Below, in pieces: positions 17,298-27,913 of a DNA stretch of 64,000 bases; position 1 is the first letter of the stretch; each line of letters begins with the position of its first letter. Below the pieces are notes generated by a model that searched no databases, was not told the DNA's origin, and saw only the letters and a program-made list of their open reading frames with translations. Source of the stretch: Flavobacterium macacae (GTDB taxonomy: Bacteria; Bacteroidota; Bacteroidia; Flavobacteriales; Flavobacteriaceae); assembly GCF_003865365.1 (NCBI RefSeq), contig NZ_RQVR01000006.1:112745-176744 (forward strand), written 5' to 3'. Position numbers and translations under genes: made by a program.

Positions 17298-18641
17298 CTA
17301 TTTACTTACTGTAAAATAAAATTGGCTTCCTTTTCCTTCTTCCGATGTAACCCAGATTTTTCCGCCTTGAGTTTCAATGATTTTTTTTGAAATCGCCAAA
17401 CCAATCCCGGTTCCAGAATATTCGTGTTTTGGATGCAATCTTTGGAAAATAACAAAAATCTTTTCAAAAAAAAGAGGATTGATTCCAATGCCGTTGTCAC
17501 TCACGCAAAACTGCCATTTAGTTCCAAGATCACTATACGTGATTTCAATTATTGTGGTTCCTTCTGGATTGTGGTATTTAATTGAGTTTCCGATTAAGTT
17601 TTGAAAAACAACCTGAATTGGAGTTCTTCGATTGATAATAATTGGGAGGTTCTTCCAAATAAGTTTGGCATTATTTTCTATTAAAGCAATTTCATTGTAA
17701 TACGCAATTTCTTCTAAAAGGACATTCACGTCAATTGTTTCAGGATTTTGATCAAACTTACCAATTTTAGAATATTCTAATAAATCCAGAATTAAGGTTC
17801 GCATTCTTTGGGCGCCATCAACAGCATAGTGAATGTATTCTTTTCCTTTGTCATCAAGTTGGTCCTGGTATTTTCGCTCAATTTCTGAAAGAAAACGAGT
17901 TACCATTCGAAGTGGTTCTTGAAGGTCATGCGAAGCAATGTATGCAAACTGTTCTAATTCAGCATTTGAAATGGCCAGCTCGTTCACTCTCTTATTGATT
18001 TGAGAATAAAGATCTTCTAAGTGGTTTTCATATTTTTTTCGTTCAGTAATGTCTTCCATAGATCCGATCATTCTGATCGGTTTGCCTTTTTTGTTGAATA
18101 AAAGATACCCGCGGTCAAGCATGTATTTTATTTTTCCAGATTGGGTAATGATTCGATATTCGTCTGACCAATTTTCTTTTTCAGTATTTTTGATGAAATT
18201 ATTGAATTTTTTTAAAACCCGATCGCGGTCTTCAGGATGAATTTTGTCAATCCACCACATGTAGTGATTTAAAAGCTGTTCATAGCCAAGCAGGCGGGTT
18301 AAGGCTTCTCCCCAAAATACTTCCTGCTTTTTAAAATCAAAATCCCAAATGATATTGTTTGTTGCTTTAGTGACAATGGTATAGCGATCGTTAGAAATCC
18401 TTAAATCTTCGGTTCTGCTTTTTAAGCGGTTGAGGTATTTTTCATTTTTATCTTCGTATCTTTTTAACATCAGCCAAAAAATGAATCCAGATGCTAAAAT
18501 AAATCCGATACCTTTTAAGGTTTGAAAAAATAGAGAATCATCTCCAACTCCAAAATACTTGAAAGATCTGTCACTGATTAAGATCCATAAGATTCCGATA
18601 GTTAAGTATATTCCGATAATTTTATTAGAGGTTCTGAACAT
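17298..18641 (-). CDS. Membrane PAS sensor histidine kinase
   Basis: 447 residues. Two membrane helices lie at the N-terminus (about 8-24 and 40-60) with only a short loop between, so sensing is probably not periplasmic. A short coiled coil leads to a PAS/PAC domain (about 85-205), then HisKA with AYIASHDLQEPLRMV carrying the phospho-His, and HATPase_c with NSIKYHN, SDNGIGI and GTGIGLAI. It is the first gene of the four-gene phosphorelay cluster. The HDLQEP form is common in Bacteroidota and phytochrome-type kinases. Confidence 0.88.
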   Translation of the reverse strand: MFRTSNKIIGIYLTIGILWILISDRSFKYFGVGDDSLFFQTLKGIGFILASGFIFWLMLKRYEDKNEKYLNRLKSRTEDLRISNDRYTIVTKATNNIIWDFDFKKQEVFWGEALTRLLGYEQLLNHYMWWIDKIHPEDRDRVLKKFNNFIKNTEKENWSDEYRIITQSGKIKYMLDRGYLLFNKKGKPIRMIGSMEDITERKKYENHLEDLYSQINKRVNELAISNAELEQFAYIASHDLQEPLRMVTRFLSEIERKYQDQLDDKGKEYIHYAVDGAQRMRTLILDLLEYSKIGKFDQNPETIDVNVLLEEIAYYNEIALIENNAKLIWKNLPIIINRRTPIQVVFQNLIGNSIKYHNPEGTTIIEITYSDLGTKWQFCVSDNGIGINPLFFEKIFVIFQRLHPKHEYSGTGIGLAISKKIIETQGGKIWVTSEEGKGSQFYFTVSK

Positions 18642-18805
18642 TTAAGGGGATTCATCTTTTGTAAATATAAAGAAAAGACTGTTTTGTTCAGATTATTTAT
18701 GTTAAAATTTTATAAGAAGTGTTATTATTCTATCAATAACTTAACCTCTTATTATGAATAAGTTAAGTCCTTTAGAAAAAACATTTTTTATATTAAAATA
18801 AATTG

Positions 18806-18813
18806 TACATTTG
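18806..18813 (+). promoter_or_regulatory. Promoter -7 box (TACATTTG) for typA
   Basis: Matches TAnnTTTG and lies 20 bases before the typA start, giving a short leader. No clear TTG at -33; the region is T- and A-rich. Confidence 0.5.
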
Positions 18814-18832
18814 CACCCTCTAAAAAAATCGA

Positions 18833-20629
18833 ATGGAATCAATCAGAAACATTGCAATTATTGCCCACGTCGATCACGGTAAAACTACTTTGGTTGATAA
18901 AATTATGTACCATTGTCAACTTTTCCGTGACAACGAAAACACGGGAGACCTTATCCTTGACAACAATGATCTAGAGCGTGAAAGAGGTATTACTATTACT
19001 TCAAAGAACGTTTCAGTTCAATATAAAGGAACTAAAATCAACATTATCGATACTCCTGGTCACGCGGATTTCGGTGGAGAAGTAGAGCGTGTATTGAACA
19101 TGGCCGATGGTGTTTGCCTTTTGGTGGATGCTTTTGAAGGACCAATGCCACAAACTCGTTTCGTTTTGCAAAAAGCGATCGACTTAGGGTTGAAGCCTTG
19201 TGTTGTAATCAATAAAGTGGATAAAGAAAACTGTACTCCAGAAGAAGTTCACGAAAAAGTTTTTGACTTGATGTTTGAACTTGGAGCAACTGAAGAGCAA
19301 TTGGATTTCCCAACGGTTTATGGTTCTGCAAAAAACAACTGGATGTCTGACGATTGGAAAAACCAAACCCAGAACATTGAGCCTTTATTAGATATGGTTA
19401 TTACTCACGTACCAGCTCCTAAGGTATCTGAAGGAACTCCTCAAATGTTGATTACTTCTTTAGATTTTTCTGCATTTACAGGTCGTATCGCTATCGGTCG
19501 TCTTGAAAGAGGAGTTTTGAAAGAAGGAATGGCAGTTTCTTTGGTAAAAAGAGACGGTACTGTAATAAAATCTAGAATTAAAGAATTACATACTTTTGAA
19601 GGTCTTGGACGTAAGAAAGTAACTGAAGTAATTGCTGGAGATATCTGTGCTATCATTGGTGTTGAAGGTTTTGAAATTGGTGATACTATCGCTGATATCG
19701 AAAACCCAGAAGGGTTGGCTTCAATCGCAATTGATGAACCAACAATGAGTATGTTGTTCACTATCAACGATTCACCATTCTTTGGTAAAGAAGGTAAATT
19801 TGTAACTTCACGTCACATCCGCGAGCGTTTAACAAAAGAATTAGAGAAAAACTTAGCGATGAAGTTAGGTGAAACTGATTCTGCTGATAAATTTATGGTT
19901 TTTGGTCGTGGTGTACTTCACTTATCGGTTCTTATTGAAACAATGAGAAGAGAAGGATATGAATTGCAAATCGGTCAGCCACAGGTTATTATCAAAGAAA
20001 TTGATGGTAAAAAATGTGAGCCAATTGAAGAATTAACAATCGACTTACCAGAAAATCTTTCAGGTAGAGCGGTAGAGTTTGTGACTTTACGTAAAGGTGA
20101 AATGCTTTCTATGGAAACTAAAGGAGAGCGTATGATCGTTAAATTCAACATTCCATCTCGTGGAATTATTGGATTGCGTAACCAATTGCTTACTGCAACT
20201 GCTGGTGAGGCTATTATGGCACACCGTTTCATTGGATATGAGCCTTACAAAGGAGAAATTGCTGGACGTAACAAAGGTTCATTGATTTCTATGGAAAAAG
20301 GTAAAGCGATTCCATATTCTATCGATAAATTACAAGATCGTGGTAAATTCTTCGTAGAGCCAAATGCTGAGATCTATGAAGGCCAGGTAATTGGAGAAAA
20401 CTCTCGTGGAGATGATATGTGTGTAAACGTAACTAAAGAGAAAAAACAATCTAACGTTCGTTCATCAGGAAATGATGAAAAAGCAAGGATTATTCCTCCA
20501 ATCATTTTCTCATTAGAGGAAGCTTTAGAGTACATCCAAAAAGATGAATATGTTGAAGTTACGCCAAAATCAATCCGTTTGAGAAAGATTTACTTAACTG
20601 AAACTGACAGAAAACGTTTTAAAGTATAA
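18833..20629 (+). CDS. typA: Ribosome-associated GTPase TypA/BipA
   Basis: 598 residues, the normal length. BipA is a translational GTPase that binds 70S ribosomes and helps 50S assembly and stress adaptation. G motifs are seen: HVDHGKTT (G1), RGITI (G2), DTPGHADFG (G3), NKVDKE (G4) and GSAKN (G5). The elongation-factor-like domains and the C-terminal BipA domain follow ([14 protein letters not shown] region). Codon use appears more biased than in its neighbours, with many GGT, CGT and AAC codons, as expected of a highly expressed gene. Confidence 0.97.
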   Translation: MESIRNIAIIAHVDHGKTTLVDKIMYHCQLFRDNENTGDLILDNNDLERERGITITSKNVSVQYKGTKINIIDTPGHADFGGEVERVLNMADGVCLLVDAFEGPMPQTRFVLQKAIDLGLKPCVVINKVDKENCTPEEVHEKVFDLMFELGATEEQLDFPTVYGSAKNNWMSDDWKNQTQNIEPLLDMVITHVPAPKVSEGTPQMLITSLDFSAFTGRIAIGRLERGVLKEGMAVSLVKRDGTVIKSRIKELHTFEGLGRKKVTEVIAGDICAIIGVEGFEIGDTIADIENPEGLASIAIDEPTMSMLFTINDSPFFGKEGKFVTSRHIRERLTKELEKNLAMKLGETDSADKFMVFGRGVLHLSVLIETMRREGYELQIGQPQVIIKEIDGKKCEPIEELTIDLPENLSGRAVEFVTLRKGEMLSMETKGERMIVKFNIPSRGIIGLRNQLLTATAGEAIMAHRFIGYEPYKGEIAGRNKGSLISMEKGKAIPYSIDKLQDRGKFFVEPNAEIYEGQVIGENSRGDDMCVNVTKEKKQSNVRSSGNDEKARIIPPIIFSLEEALEYIQKDEYVEVTPKSIRLRKIYLTETDRKRFKV

Positions 20630-20649
20630 GACATTTTTCTATATAAATA

Positions 20650-20683
20650 AAAAGCCATTCTGAAAAGAGTGGCTTTTTTTATG
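20650..20683 (+). terminator. Terminator after typA
   Basis: AAAAGCCATTC pairs with GAGTGGCTTTT (G-T pairs allowed) and runs into seven T. Confidence 0.8.
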
Positions 20684-20684
20684 T

Positions 20685-20826
20685 GAAGCTATTCCTGCTT
20701 TTCCCTGCAAGTCCTCGGCAAAAAGCTTTTTTTCTATGCCACAAAACGAGCTTCCTTCGGTCGCTGTTTTCTGCCATGAAAAAATAGCTCTTTTGCCTGT
20801 GGGCTTTCCGTTTCAATCAGGGCTAG
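20685..20826 (-). repeat. Dispersed intergenic hairpin element, copy D (long variant)
   Basis: On the minus strand it opens with CTAGCCCTGATTGAAACGG and closes with GCAGGAATAGCTTC, the alternative ending of this element type. The interior holds AGCTATTTTTT and AAAAAGCTTTTTGCC segments. It lies in the 330-base gap between typA and the T9SS cargo gene; nothing else was found there except the typA terminator. Confidence 0.6.
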
Positions 20827-20958
20827 TGATGCAGTTTGCCATCAATCGTGATCTAAAAAAGACATAGAAGCTGGAAAATAGTTTGGCTAAAACCAATTTA
20901 TTTGGATGGAGCCAAAATTTTAGCCAAATCTTAATTTCAGAAAAAGAATAATAAAAAT

Positions 20959-23733
20959 TTAGCGAACCAAACTAAAGTGGCCTCGATCAGTTCTTCCGTT
21001 TTCTAAAGTAACCAAGTACCAATAATCGGTCGAAGGCAAATTATATCCGTTGTAAACACCATTCCAGCCTGGAGATTTGGGATCCACATCTGCCAATAAT
21101 TTCCCGAAACGGTCGAAAATATAAATCTTTGAATTGGCATAAAAAGAAGCATTCATTCCAATAATATTCCAAGTGTCATTCACGCCGTCCTGGTTTGGCG
21201 TAAAGAATTTTGGAATTTCAAGAACCGAGATTTCTTCCTGCGTCGTTCCGCAACCTTTTGTGCTGTAAACATAAATGGTATGGAATCCTGCTTCCACATT
21301 TTCAAAATGATTTGACTCTTGAAAAGGACCGTTCGGACTGTCAAGACTGTACAAGTAATCGCCGATACTTGAGGAATCAAGCACAACGGTAACCGTATTG
21401 TTAGCCACTAAATCGTGAATAACGACATTTTGAATCGTCGCATCATTTGATGGCAAGACGCTGATTGTTCTTGTTTTTTCACAACCAAATGGACTGGTTA
21501 CTTTCACCGTATAATTTCCAGGCAGGTTCACCTGAATTGTCGCGGTTGTTTGCCCTGTTGACCAGTCATACGTGAAGTTTGCAGCATTTACTTGCAACAA
21601 ACCAGCGGTCAAAGTAATAAACTGCGTGGGACGGTTGGTACAGATATATTTGGTGTCTTGTAATTCAATTTGGGGTAATTTATCAACCGTTAGTTTTATA
21701 GAATAAATTCCTTGGCATTCGTTATTTTCTTCGACTCTTGCAAAAACGGTTTGTGTATTGGCAATGGTATTTGTAAACGAAACGTTTATGGGATTTTGCT
21801 CTAAAAAAGCATCGTTTAAACTCGTAAAATAAGTAGTTGTTGCTGTTGCCGAAATTCCTGTGATCAAAACTTCTGACAATTGAAATTGTGTCAAACCGTC
21901 TTCTGTAGAATCGTCACATTTTCGAATACTAATTTCAGGATTCGTTGAGGAATTTACAATTAATTCAAGTGTTGTCAACGTGTAACATCCAGTCAATGGA
22001 TTCAAAACTTTGGCAAAAATCTGCTCAGGATTGGTAACGTTTGAATAATTTGTCGGTAATTCACTTATATTGTTGTTAACATCAGACTGCAACTTAAAAT
22101 AAGAGACGAGTAAGTTTGAATTACCACCGTTAATGACATCAGTTGCTTGAGAAAGATTAAACGGAATATCAGTCATCGCAGAAGTAAGACTACATTGCGT
22201 TAAGCTTGATGGAAAAGCATCTGGTAAGGCAGAAATAGTGATGTTTTTTGAATTTGTAATTGGTGTTCCTTCAACCACAAGTGTCACTGTCACATTATAA
22301 TTTCCGATTGCAGTATAAGTATGATTAGGAGAGACTGAACTCGCCGCAGGACTTCCGTCGCCAAAATCCCAAGTTGCTGTATCGATGTTTCCGTTTACAT
22401 TCACTTCAAAATTGGTTATATCTCCAAGACACAAATTTCGAGCGGTAATATTGGAACTAAAAAAGGAAGTGATAAATGGAGGAAGTCCGAATTTAGAAAC
22501 TCCTGATCCCAATGAAACTCCTTCTGGCTGATAATTACACAGTGATCCTTCCAGTTCTGGATCATTGATGACATCTAATGTGGAGTCATTTGACGTATTT
22601 ATATTTGCTTTGTATATTTTTTTATCAGGACCTAATTGCAATGAACCGTTAGCGCGGCTAGAAATTCCAATGGATGACAATGGGATATTGCTACTTTCTA
22701 AATCAAATTGAATAATGGCAGCACTTGTCGATACATAAAGTTTTTTTACTTCTGCAGAAAATTCAATTCCATAAGGGTTTTCATTTTGCATAATAGAAAT
22801 TGGGTTGCTAACAACACCCGTTTGGTTGTTGAAATCATACAAATAAACAGCTCCGTTATTGCTGGAACCACCTAATTCTGTACCAATTTGATTGTGTGCA
22901 ATTGCAATTTTTTTTCCATCAGGAGATGCTTTCAATTGTCCAATTGAATTTCTTCTATAGCCAGAAATTGGAACTAACGGATTCGTTTGAGAAATTACTG
23001 GAGTCTGATTTACGCCATTTCCATCAATTTTAAAAACATAAAATTTATTTGTAAAATGTGTGATAACCCAATAACCTAATCCATCTTGAGTTTTAACTGC
23101 TGTAATTTTTTCAGAACTTTTATATTTTATTTCTTCCCCAAAAGGGTTTGGATCATAAGTCACCAAATGGGTATTTCGATTAATTACATCACCAATACTC
23201 CCATTAATACCCATAACCGAAATATCAACGACAGAATAATTCAATCCGTTATTGAACCCATCATCTGCATCAGGAATGGTTTGAGTGACACCGTTTCCTT
23301 CGTTATAATTTCCGGTATATTGGTTTGGATACACCGTCGCATTTACTTGATGAGGTTCGTCAACCGTAAAAACATAATATAAATTGGGGTTAACAGGATT
23401 TGGAATTATAATCCCAGATTGCGTACTTGAAGGATCGCCAAAAAGTCCAGTTCCAGTAGTGTAATTGCCGTTAGGCATAATCACGTGATTTCTGTCCCAA
23501 ATCGTTCTTCCGTCTGTATACAAAAGTAAGTTTCCGCTAGAATCAGAAAATGAACTGCAGCCTTCATTGGTATTGATTGCAATAGGGTTTGGACTGGTAG
23601 ATAAAACTGTAATGGTATTATCGGCATTGAATTTTATGCCTGCTTTGCTTCCAAAAAACCAATTCGAAGCTTCTCCTTGCGAAAAAGATTTAATTGAAAG
23701 AAATATAAAGAAGAGTAACCACTTGAATTTCAT
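20959..23733 (-). CDS. Large T9SS type B cargo protein with PKD domain
   Basis: 924 residues. Signal peptide MKFKWLLFFIFLSIKSFSQ. The first half (about 25-400) is a beta-propeller-like region with repeated YDFNNQTG, SPDGKKIA and similar blade motifs. A PKD domain follows (ATWDFGDGSP, NHTYTAIGNYNVTVT), then Ig-like modules, and finally a gliding-motility-associated C-terminal domain (FFTPNQDGVNDTWN, IFDRFGKLL, GWNGVYNG, GHFSLVR), the type B signal recognised by the type IX secretion system. It is exported to the cell surface; adhesive or binding roles are likely but unproven. Confidence 0.88.
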   Translation of the reverse strand: MKFKWLLFFIFLSIKSFSQGEASNWFFGSKAGIKFNADNTITVLSTSPNPIAINTNEGCSSFSDSSGNLLLYTDGRTIWDRNHVIMPNGNYTTGTGLFGDPSSTQSGIIIPNPVNPNLYYVFTVDEPHQVNATVYPNQYTGNYNEGNGVTQTIPDADDGFNNGLNYSVVDISVMGINGSIGDVINRNTHLVTYDPNPFGEEIKYKSSEKITAVKTQDGLGYWVITHFTNKFYVFKIDGNGVNQTPVISQTNPLVPISGYRRNSIGQLKASPDGKKIAIAHNQIGTELGGSSNNGAVYLYDFNNQTGVVSNPISIMQNENPYGIEFSAEVKKLYVSTSAAIIQFDLESSNIPLSSIGISSRANGSLQLGPDKKIYKANINTSNDSTLDVINDPELEGSLCNYQPEGVSLGSGVSKFGLPPFITSFFSSNITARNLCLGDITNFEVNVNGNIDTATWDFGDGSPAASSVSPNHTYTAIGNYNVTVTLVVEGTPITNSKNITISALPDAFPSSLTQCSLTSAMTDIPFNLSQATDVINGGNSNLLVSYFKLQSDVNNNISELPTNYSNVTNPEQIFAKVLNPLTGCYTLTTLELIVNSSTNPEISIRKCDDSTEDGLTQFQLSEVLITGISATATTTYFTSLNDAFLEQNPINVSFTNTIANTQTVFARVEENNECQGIYSIKLTVDKLPQIELQDTKYICTNRPTQFITLTAGLLQVNAANFTYDWSTGQTTATIQVNLPGNYTVKVTSPFGCEKTRTISVLPSNDATIQNVVIHDLVANNTVTVVLDSSSIGDYLYSLDSPNGPFQESNHFENVEAGFHTIYVYSTKGCGTTQEEISVLEIPKFFTPNQDGVNDTWNIIGMNASFYANSKIYIFDRFGKLLADVDPKSPGWNGVYNGYNLPSTDYWYLVTLENGRTDRGHFSLVR

Positions 23734-23765
23734 AACCGGGGGAATTGAAAATCAAAGATATACAA

Positions 23766-26072
23766 TTATCTTACAAGTGAAAAGTGTCCTTTGATTTCTC
23801 TTCTATTTTCAAGTTTGATAACAAACCAATAATCGCTTGAAAAAAGATTTTTACCGTTTAAAGTTCCGTCCCAACCGGGTTGGCTGCCTGTGAAAAAATG
23901 TACTAATTTTCCATATCTGTCAAAAATAGAAACGGTTGCTTTTGGCTGAAATTGAAGGAAAGGAATTCTCCAAATATCATTGAAGCCGTCTTGATTTGGC
24001 GTGAAAAATTTGGGGTAATCCATTACATAAAAAACATATTCAATTTGGCCGCAATTTTCTTCGTTGATATAAACCGTGTATTCTCCAGGCGAAAGATTTG
24101 AAAACGTCGGACTTAGCTGGTAATTGGTTCCGTCTAAAGAATACTCATAGTTCCCGATGCTTTGAGGTGTCAAATTTATAGTAGCTGAATTGTTTCCTCC
24201 CTGAAAATCATTTACAGAAACCGAAGCCACTTCTGCAATGCTTGAAGCAGTAACAATGAATTTTTTAGTAGTCGTGCATCCAAATATATTGGAAACGGTC
24301 ACGATATAGGTTCCAGCAGTCGAAACCGTTATAATTTGGGAATTTTGAACCGGAGTTGTATTCCAAGAATAACTTGAAAATCCAGAACCCGCATTTAATT
24401 GGATCGAACTTCCTGCACAAAGGTTTCGCTGTGCGTCTGCAAAATTTCCTTGAAATGAATTTATGATAATATCAAATTCGGCAATTCCATAACATTCGAT
24501 GCCGCTGCTTAATTTGGCATAAATTGTTTGTTGGTAAGCAACAGTATTTTGAAAAGAAGCAGGATTTAAAATTGGGTTTAACCCAGATAAAGCATCTGCG
24601 TTCGAAGTATAATAAACCACATTTCCTCCCGTAAGGTTGGCTAAAATGCCAGCTTCAGTTTCTTCTAAATCAAAAGTCGAAATTCCGTCAGCAGGATTGG
24701 AATCGGTATCGCAAGTTTCTAAATTGGCGGGATTGGCAATTGTGTTATTTGAAATAGCCAAAGTTATTTCTGAAACGGTAAAACAGCCAAAATCATTTTC
24801 AACCCGTGCATAAACAATGGACTGTGTGTTTTCAAAATTTGAACTATTTGCGATTGCAGAAATGTCGTCTGTAGCATTTTCTGATGTCAAGAAATAAGAA
24901 GCATACAGGGAATTGTTGTTTGCTGTAATTGTATTTGTCGCTTGGCTAAGATTAAAGAAAGCCAAACCATCATTGTCTTCATCACATTGAATAAGCTGTG
25001 TGTTGATTTGTGCTGGTTTTGGAGAATATTCTACCGTGATTTCTCCGGTTGAAAAACAGCTTCCTGAAAGTTCAATTTGAACAGAATAAACACCTGTTTC
25101 TGTTACCGTGTAAGTAGCATTTGTGGCGCCAGAAATTGTTACATTGTTTTTAAGCCATTGATAGCTGATTGCGTTTGTCGTCGTTGCATCAAGGTTTAAA
25201 GTGCTTCCTTCGCAAAGCGGATTTTGAGTTGCCAGCAATCGATCTGGACCCAAATCTTTTTGGATTTTAAAACTTCCAGCGCCTAAAAATATCGCAGAAT
25301 CGTATAAATTATTGCCTTGGTCGGCAACCACCAATTTAATGTGGTACAACGTTCCCGGCGTAACAGAAGATTCTGCTTTCAAAACCTTGGTTTGCCCGTT
25401 AAAATTTGTCGGATGCTGGTATTCATTAAAAGCATCAAAATACTGCGCGTTTGCCGGAGGACAGATTGTTCCGGGTCCGCGAACAGTATTGGATTTTATC
25501 GGAATAGCAGTTCCTGGAACAACGGCTAAATTTTGGTAGGCATTTGATGTATTTGCTTCTTTCAATAAAAACACGAATCCGTCAGTATAACTGCATTGGC
25601 TGGCACTGGGACTTGATAAATATTGTTCTGAAGAAAAGATGTAGTTAAAACTGATCTTATCACCCAAGGGCATAAAATCAAATTCTAAGACCGTGGCATT
25701 TACGGACGAATTTCCAATGGAAAGCGCGTTTTCTAAATCAGAATCTCCAGCCCAACTGCTGGGTCCTTCACTCAAAGTGCTTGAATTTGGGCCTTTTGCA
25801 GAAATTGCTTTTCCGGTACTTAAAATAATTCCATCTGTAAACGGAAAAGTAGTTCCTGTTCCCGAAAATCTTCCGTAGCTTTTTTTTCCATCGTCAAAAT
25901 TATATCCGGTTACCGAAATATTTGAAACAGAGGCGCAACTGCTGTTAATTAAAACATCTTCAACGAATTGTGGAGCACTGTAAGTATCGGTAACTTGAAT
26001 ATATTGCGCTTTCAATGCGGTCGAAAAACACAAGAAAAACAAAATAAATAGGGGAGTCTTAATCATCTTCAT
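23766..26072 (-). CDS. T9SS type B cargo protein with choice-of-anchor L domain
   Basis: 768 residues. Signal peptide ends near LKAQ. Residues about 30-275 match the choice-of-anchor L domain (SFNYIFSSEQY, TDGFVFLLK, ADQGNNLYDSAIFLG). Several Ig-like modules with GxSxxLNAG-type starts follow. The C-terminal type B sorting domain is clear: FFTPNQDGFNDIW, IFDRYGKLVH, GWDGTLNGK, GHFSLVR, closely parallel to that of the downstream gene. Only 32 bases separate the two, and 16 bases separate it from the ABC permease, so all four genes may be one transcript. Confidence 0.88.
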   Translation of the reverse strand: MKMIKTPLFILFFLCFSTALKAQYIQVTDTYSAPQFVEDVLINSSCASVSNISVTGYNFDDGKKSYGRFSGTGTTFPFTDGIILSTGKAISAKGPNSSTLSEGPSSWAGDSDLENALSIGNSSVNATVLEFDFMPLGDKISFNYIFSSEQYLSSPSASQCSYTDGFVFLLKEANTSNAYQNLAVVPGTAIPIKSNTVRGPGTICPPANAQYFDAFNEYQHPTNFNGQTKVLKAESSVTPGTLYHIKLVVADQGNNLYDSAIFLGAGSFKIQKDLGPDRLLATQNPLCEGSTLNLDATTTNAISYQWLKNNVTISGATNATYTVTETGVYSVQIELSGSCFSTGEITVEYSPKPAQINTQLIQCDEDNDGLAFFNLSQATNTITANNNSLYASYFLTSENATDDISAIANSSNFENTQSIVYARVENDFGCFTVSEITLAISNNTIANPANLETCDTDSNPADGISTFDLEETEAGILANLTGGNVVYYTSNADALSGLNPILNPASFQNTVAYQQTIYAKLSSGIECYGIAEFDIIINSFQGNFADAQRNLCAGSSIQLNAGSGFSSYSWNTTPVQNSQIITVSTAGTYIVTVSNIFGCTTTKKFIVTASSIAEVASVSVNDFQGGNNSATINLTPQSIGNYEYSLDGTNYQLSPTFSNLSPGEYTVYINEENCGQIEYVFYVMDYPKFFTPNQDGFNDIWRIPFLQFQPKATVSIFDRYGKLVHFFTGSQPGWDGTLNGKNLFSSDYWFVIKLENRREIKGHFSLVR

Positions 26073-26088
26073 AGCATCGGCAAAGATA

Positions 26089-26904
26089 CTATAAATCTCG
26101 TTTTTTCAGAATTTTATATGACATTAACATAAAAATAACGATCCAAGCCATTACAGTTAATATTGTTGACAAGTGAACTTCATAGTCTCTGACTTGTGTT
26201 GCGCCAGAAACTTGGCTTTCAAGCGTTTGGTAAAGTTTGAATCGCGTAAAAGGTTGGCTGATCAAGCGATACATGGATTCTAACGGCAAAAAGTCATAAA
26301 TCGTTTTCGGAATTCGCACCATATAAATCAAAACGAATTCAAAGATGAACCAAACGAATAAAAAGCCTAAAGCAAAAGCTGACCGTTTGACTAAAATTCC
26401 GAGAAACAAACAGAAAGAAAAGAAGCCAACTAACTTTAAGAAGTAGGCAAATAAATATTCTAAATCCATAAAAACGATTTCAGTTTCATTGTAAGATGAA
26501 AAACTGTAACCCAGAATCAAGGTGATTATAAAAAGGTAAGCCGTAGAAGCTAATGCAAATAAAACAACCGTCAGGAATTTTGACATAATGAATTCCCTTT
26601 TGTTCAAACCATCAATTAAATTCTGTTTTAGCGTACCGTTGCTGTATTCGTTCGCCATCATCGACACAATTATTATCGCCAAAAAAAGCTTAAATTGAGA
26701 AGCAATGAAAGTATTAAAATGCCAAATAAAAGGAAAATTGTAAATGCCCATATCGGCCAATCTAAAGTCAACGCCGACAAATTTAAAGTTGATTGACGAA
26801 ATCAGCGCGATGGAAGATAAAAGTATAAAATAAGTCAGCGTTAAGACGCGACTGGCTCTGTTTTGCCAAATTTTTTGTAATTCTATAGAGAGTAATCGTT
26901 TCAT
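26089..26904 (-). CDS. ABC-2 type transporter permease
   Basis: 271 residues with six hydrophobic segments (about 20-40, 60-85, 110-135, 150-172, 178-200, 245-265), the usual ABC-2 permease pattern. Start at MKRLLSIELQKIWQNR, where the amphipathic N-terminus is typical. The gene lies 37 bases after the ATPase gene on the same strand, so the pair form one exporter. The substrate is unknown. Confidence 0.85.
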   Translation of the reverse strand: MKRLLSIELQKIWQNRASRVLTLTYFILLSSIALISSINFKFVGVDFRLADMGIYNFPFIWHFNTFIASQFKLFLAIIIVSMMANEYSNGTLKQNLIDGLNKREFIMSKFLTVVLFALASTAYLFIITLILGYSFSSYNETEIVFMDLEYLFAYFLKLVGFFSFCLFLGILVKRSAFALGFLFVWFIFEFVLIYMVRIPKTIYDFLPLESMYRLISQPFTRFKLYQTLESQVSGATQVRDYEVHLSTILTVMAWIVIFMLMSYKILKKRDL

Positions 26905-26941
26905 AAACTGGTTGAATTTATCACAGAAAGTGGATGAGGAA

Positions 26942-27838
26942 TTAGTTGTTTTTTGTCAATTCTAAAAATTGCTCTTCAAGGCTGTGCTTGCGTTTGACCA
27001 AATGATTCAAGAAAATATTTTTCGAGGCAAGATATCGGTTCAGTTCAGAAGCTTCTAAATTTGTATTTGTAAAAGCGGTTATTTTTCCGTTTTCTTCTGA
27101 CGTATTTTCAATTGCCGGATGTTGTTCTAAAGCCACTTTCAAATCCGATAAATTATCAGAAATCAATTCAAAAAAGCCATCTTTTGAGTTCATGCCACCC
27201 ACTTCTCCCGAATATAAAATTTCTCCTTTTCTTAAAATCAATACGTGCGAACACACTTTTTCAACTTCATCTAAAAGGTGCGAAGCCAATAAAATAGTGG
27301 TTCCCTGCGAAGCAATCAAATTGATGATGTCGCGAATCTGGCGAATTCCTTGAGGATCTAGACCGTTTGTGGGTTCGTCTAAAATCAAAATTTCTGGATC
27401 ATTTAAAAGAGCAGAAGCAATGGCAAGACGCTGTTTCATTCCTAATGAAAATGTTCTGAATTTGCTGTTTTTTCGATCTAAAAGCCCAACAATTTCTAGC
27501 TTTTCGTGAATTTTAGCATAGTTGGTTCCTTTGATTTTGCAAACCAATTTTAGGTTTTGTTCCGCAGTCATATACGGATAGAAATTGGGCCGTTCGATAA
27601 TCGCTCCCACTTTTTTCAAAGCCTCGTGCGTTTCCATTTTGCCACCAAACCAGCTGTATTCGCCAGAGGTTTTGTTGACAACATTTAAGACGATTCCCAG
27701 CGTGGTTGATTTTCCGCTTCCGTTCGGGCCTAAAATTCCGTACACATTTCCCTTTTTGATTTCAAGAGAAACATTTTTTACGGCTTTTACGGCACCATAA
27801 TTTTTATAAAGATTTTCAATTTTAAGTATTGTTTCCAA
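26942..27838 (-). CDS. ABC transporter ATP-binding protein
   Basis: 298 residues. Walker A GPNGSGKST, signature FSLGMKQRLAIA, Walker B LILDEPTNGLDP, and a switch His in LLASHLLDE. The C-terminal about 90 residues are an extra domain typical of CcmA/NatA-like ABC-2 ATPases. It powers the permease immediately downstream. The pair is typical of drug, lipid or gliding-related export; the link to the T9SS cargo genes downstream is positional only. Confidence 0.92.
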   Translation of the reverse strand: METILKIENLYKNYGAVKAVKNVSLEIKKGNVYGILGPNGSGKSTTLGIVLNVVNKTSGEYSWFGGKMETHEALKKVGAIIERPNFYPYMTAEQNLKLVCKIKGTNYAKIHEKLEIVGLLDRKNSKFRTFSLGMKQRLAIASALLNDPEILILDEPTNGLDPQGIRQIRDIINLIASQGTTILLASHLLDEVEKVCSHVLILRKGEILYSGEVGGMNSKDGFFELISDNLSDLKVALEQHPAIENTSEENGKITAFTNTNLEASELNRYLASKNIFLNHLVKRKHSLEEQFLELTKNN

Positions 27839-27913
27839 GGTTGTTGAGGTTTGGTTTGTAAATAGGACGAACCAAAGATAGTTTTGTTACTGAAAATTTG
27901 CTAAAAATAAAAA

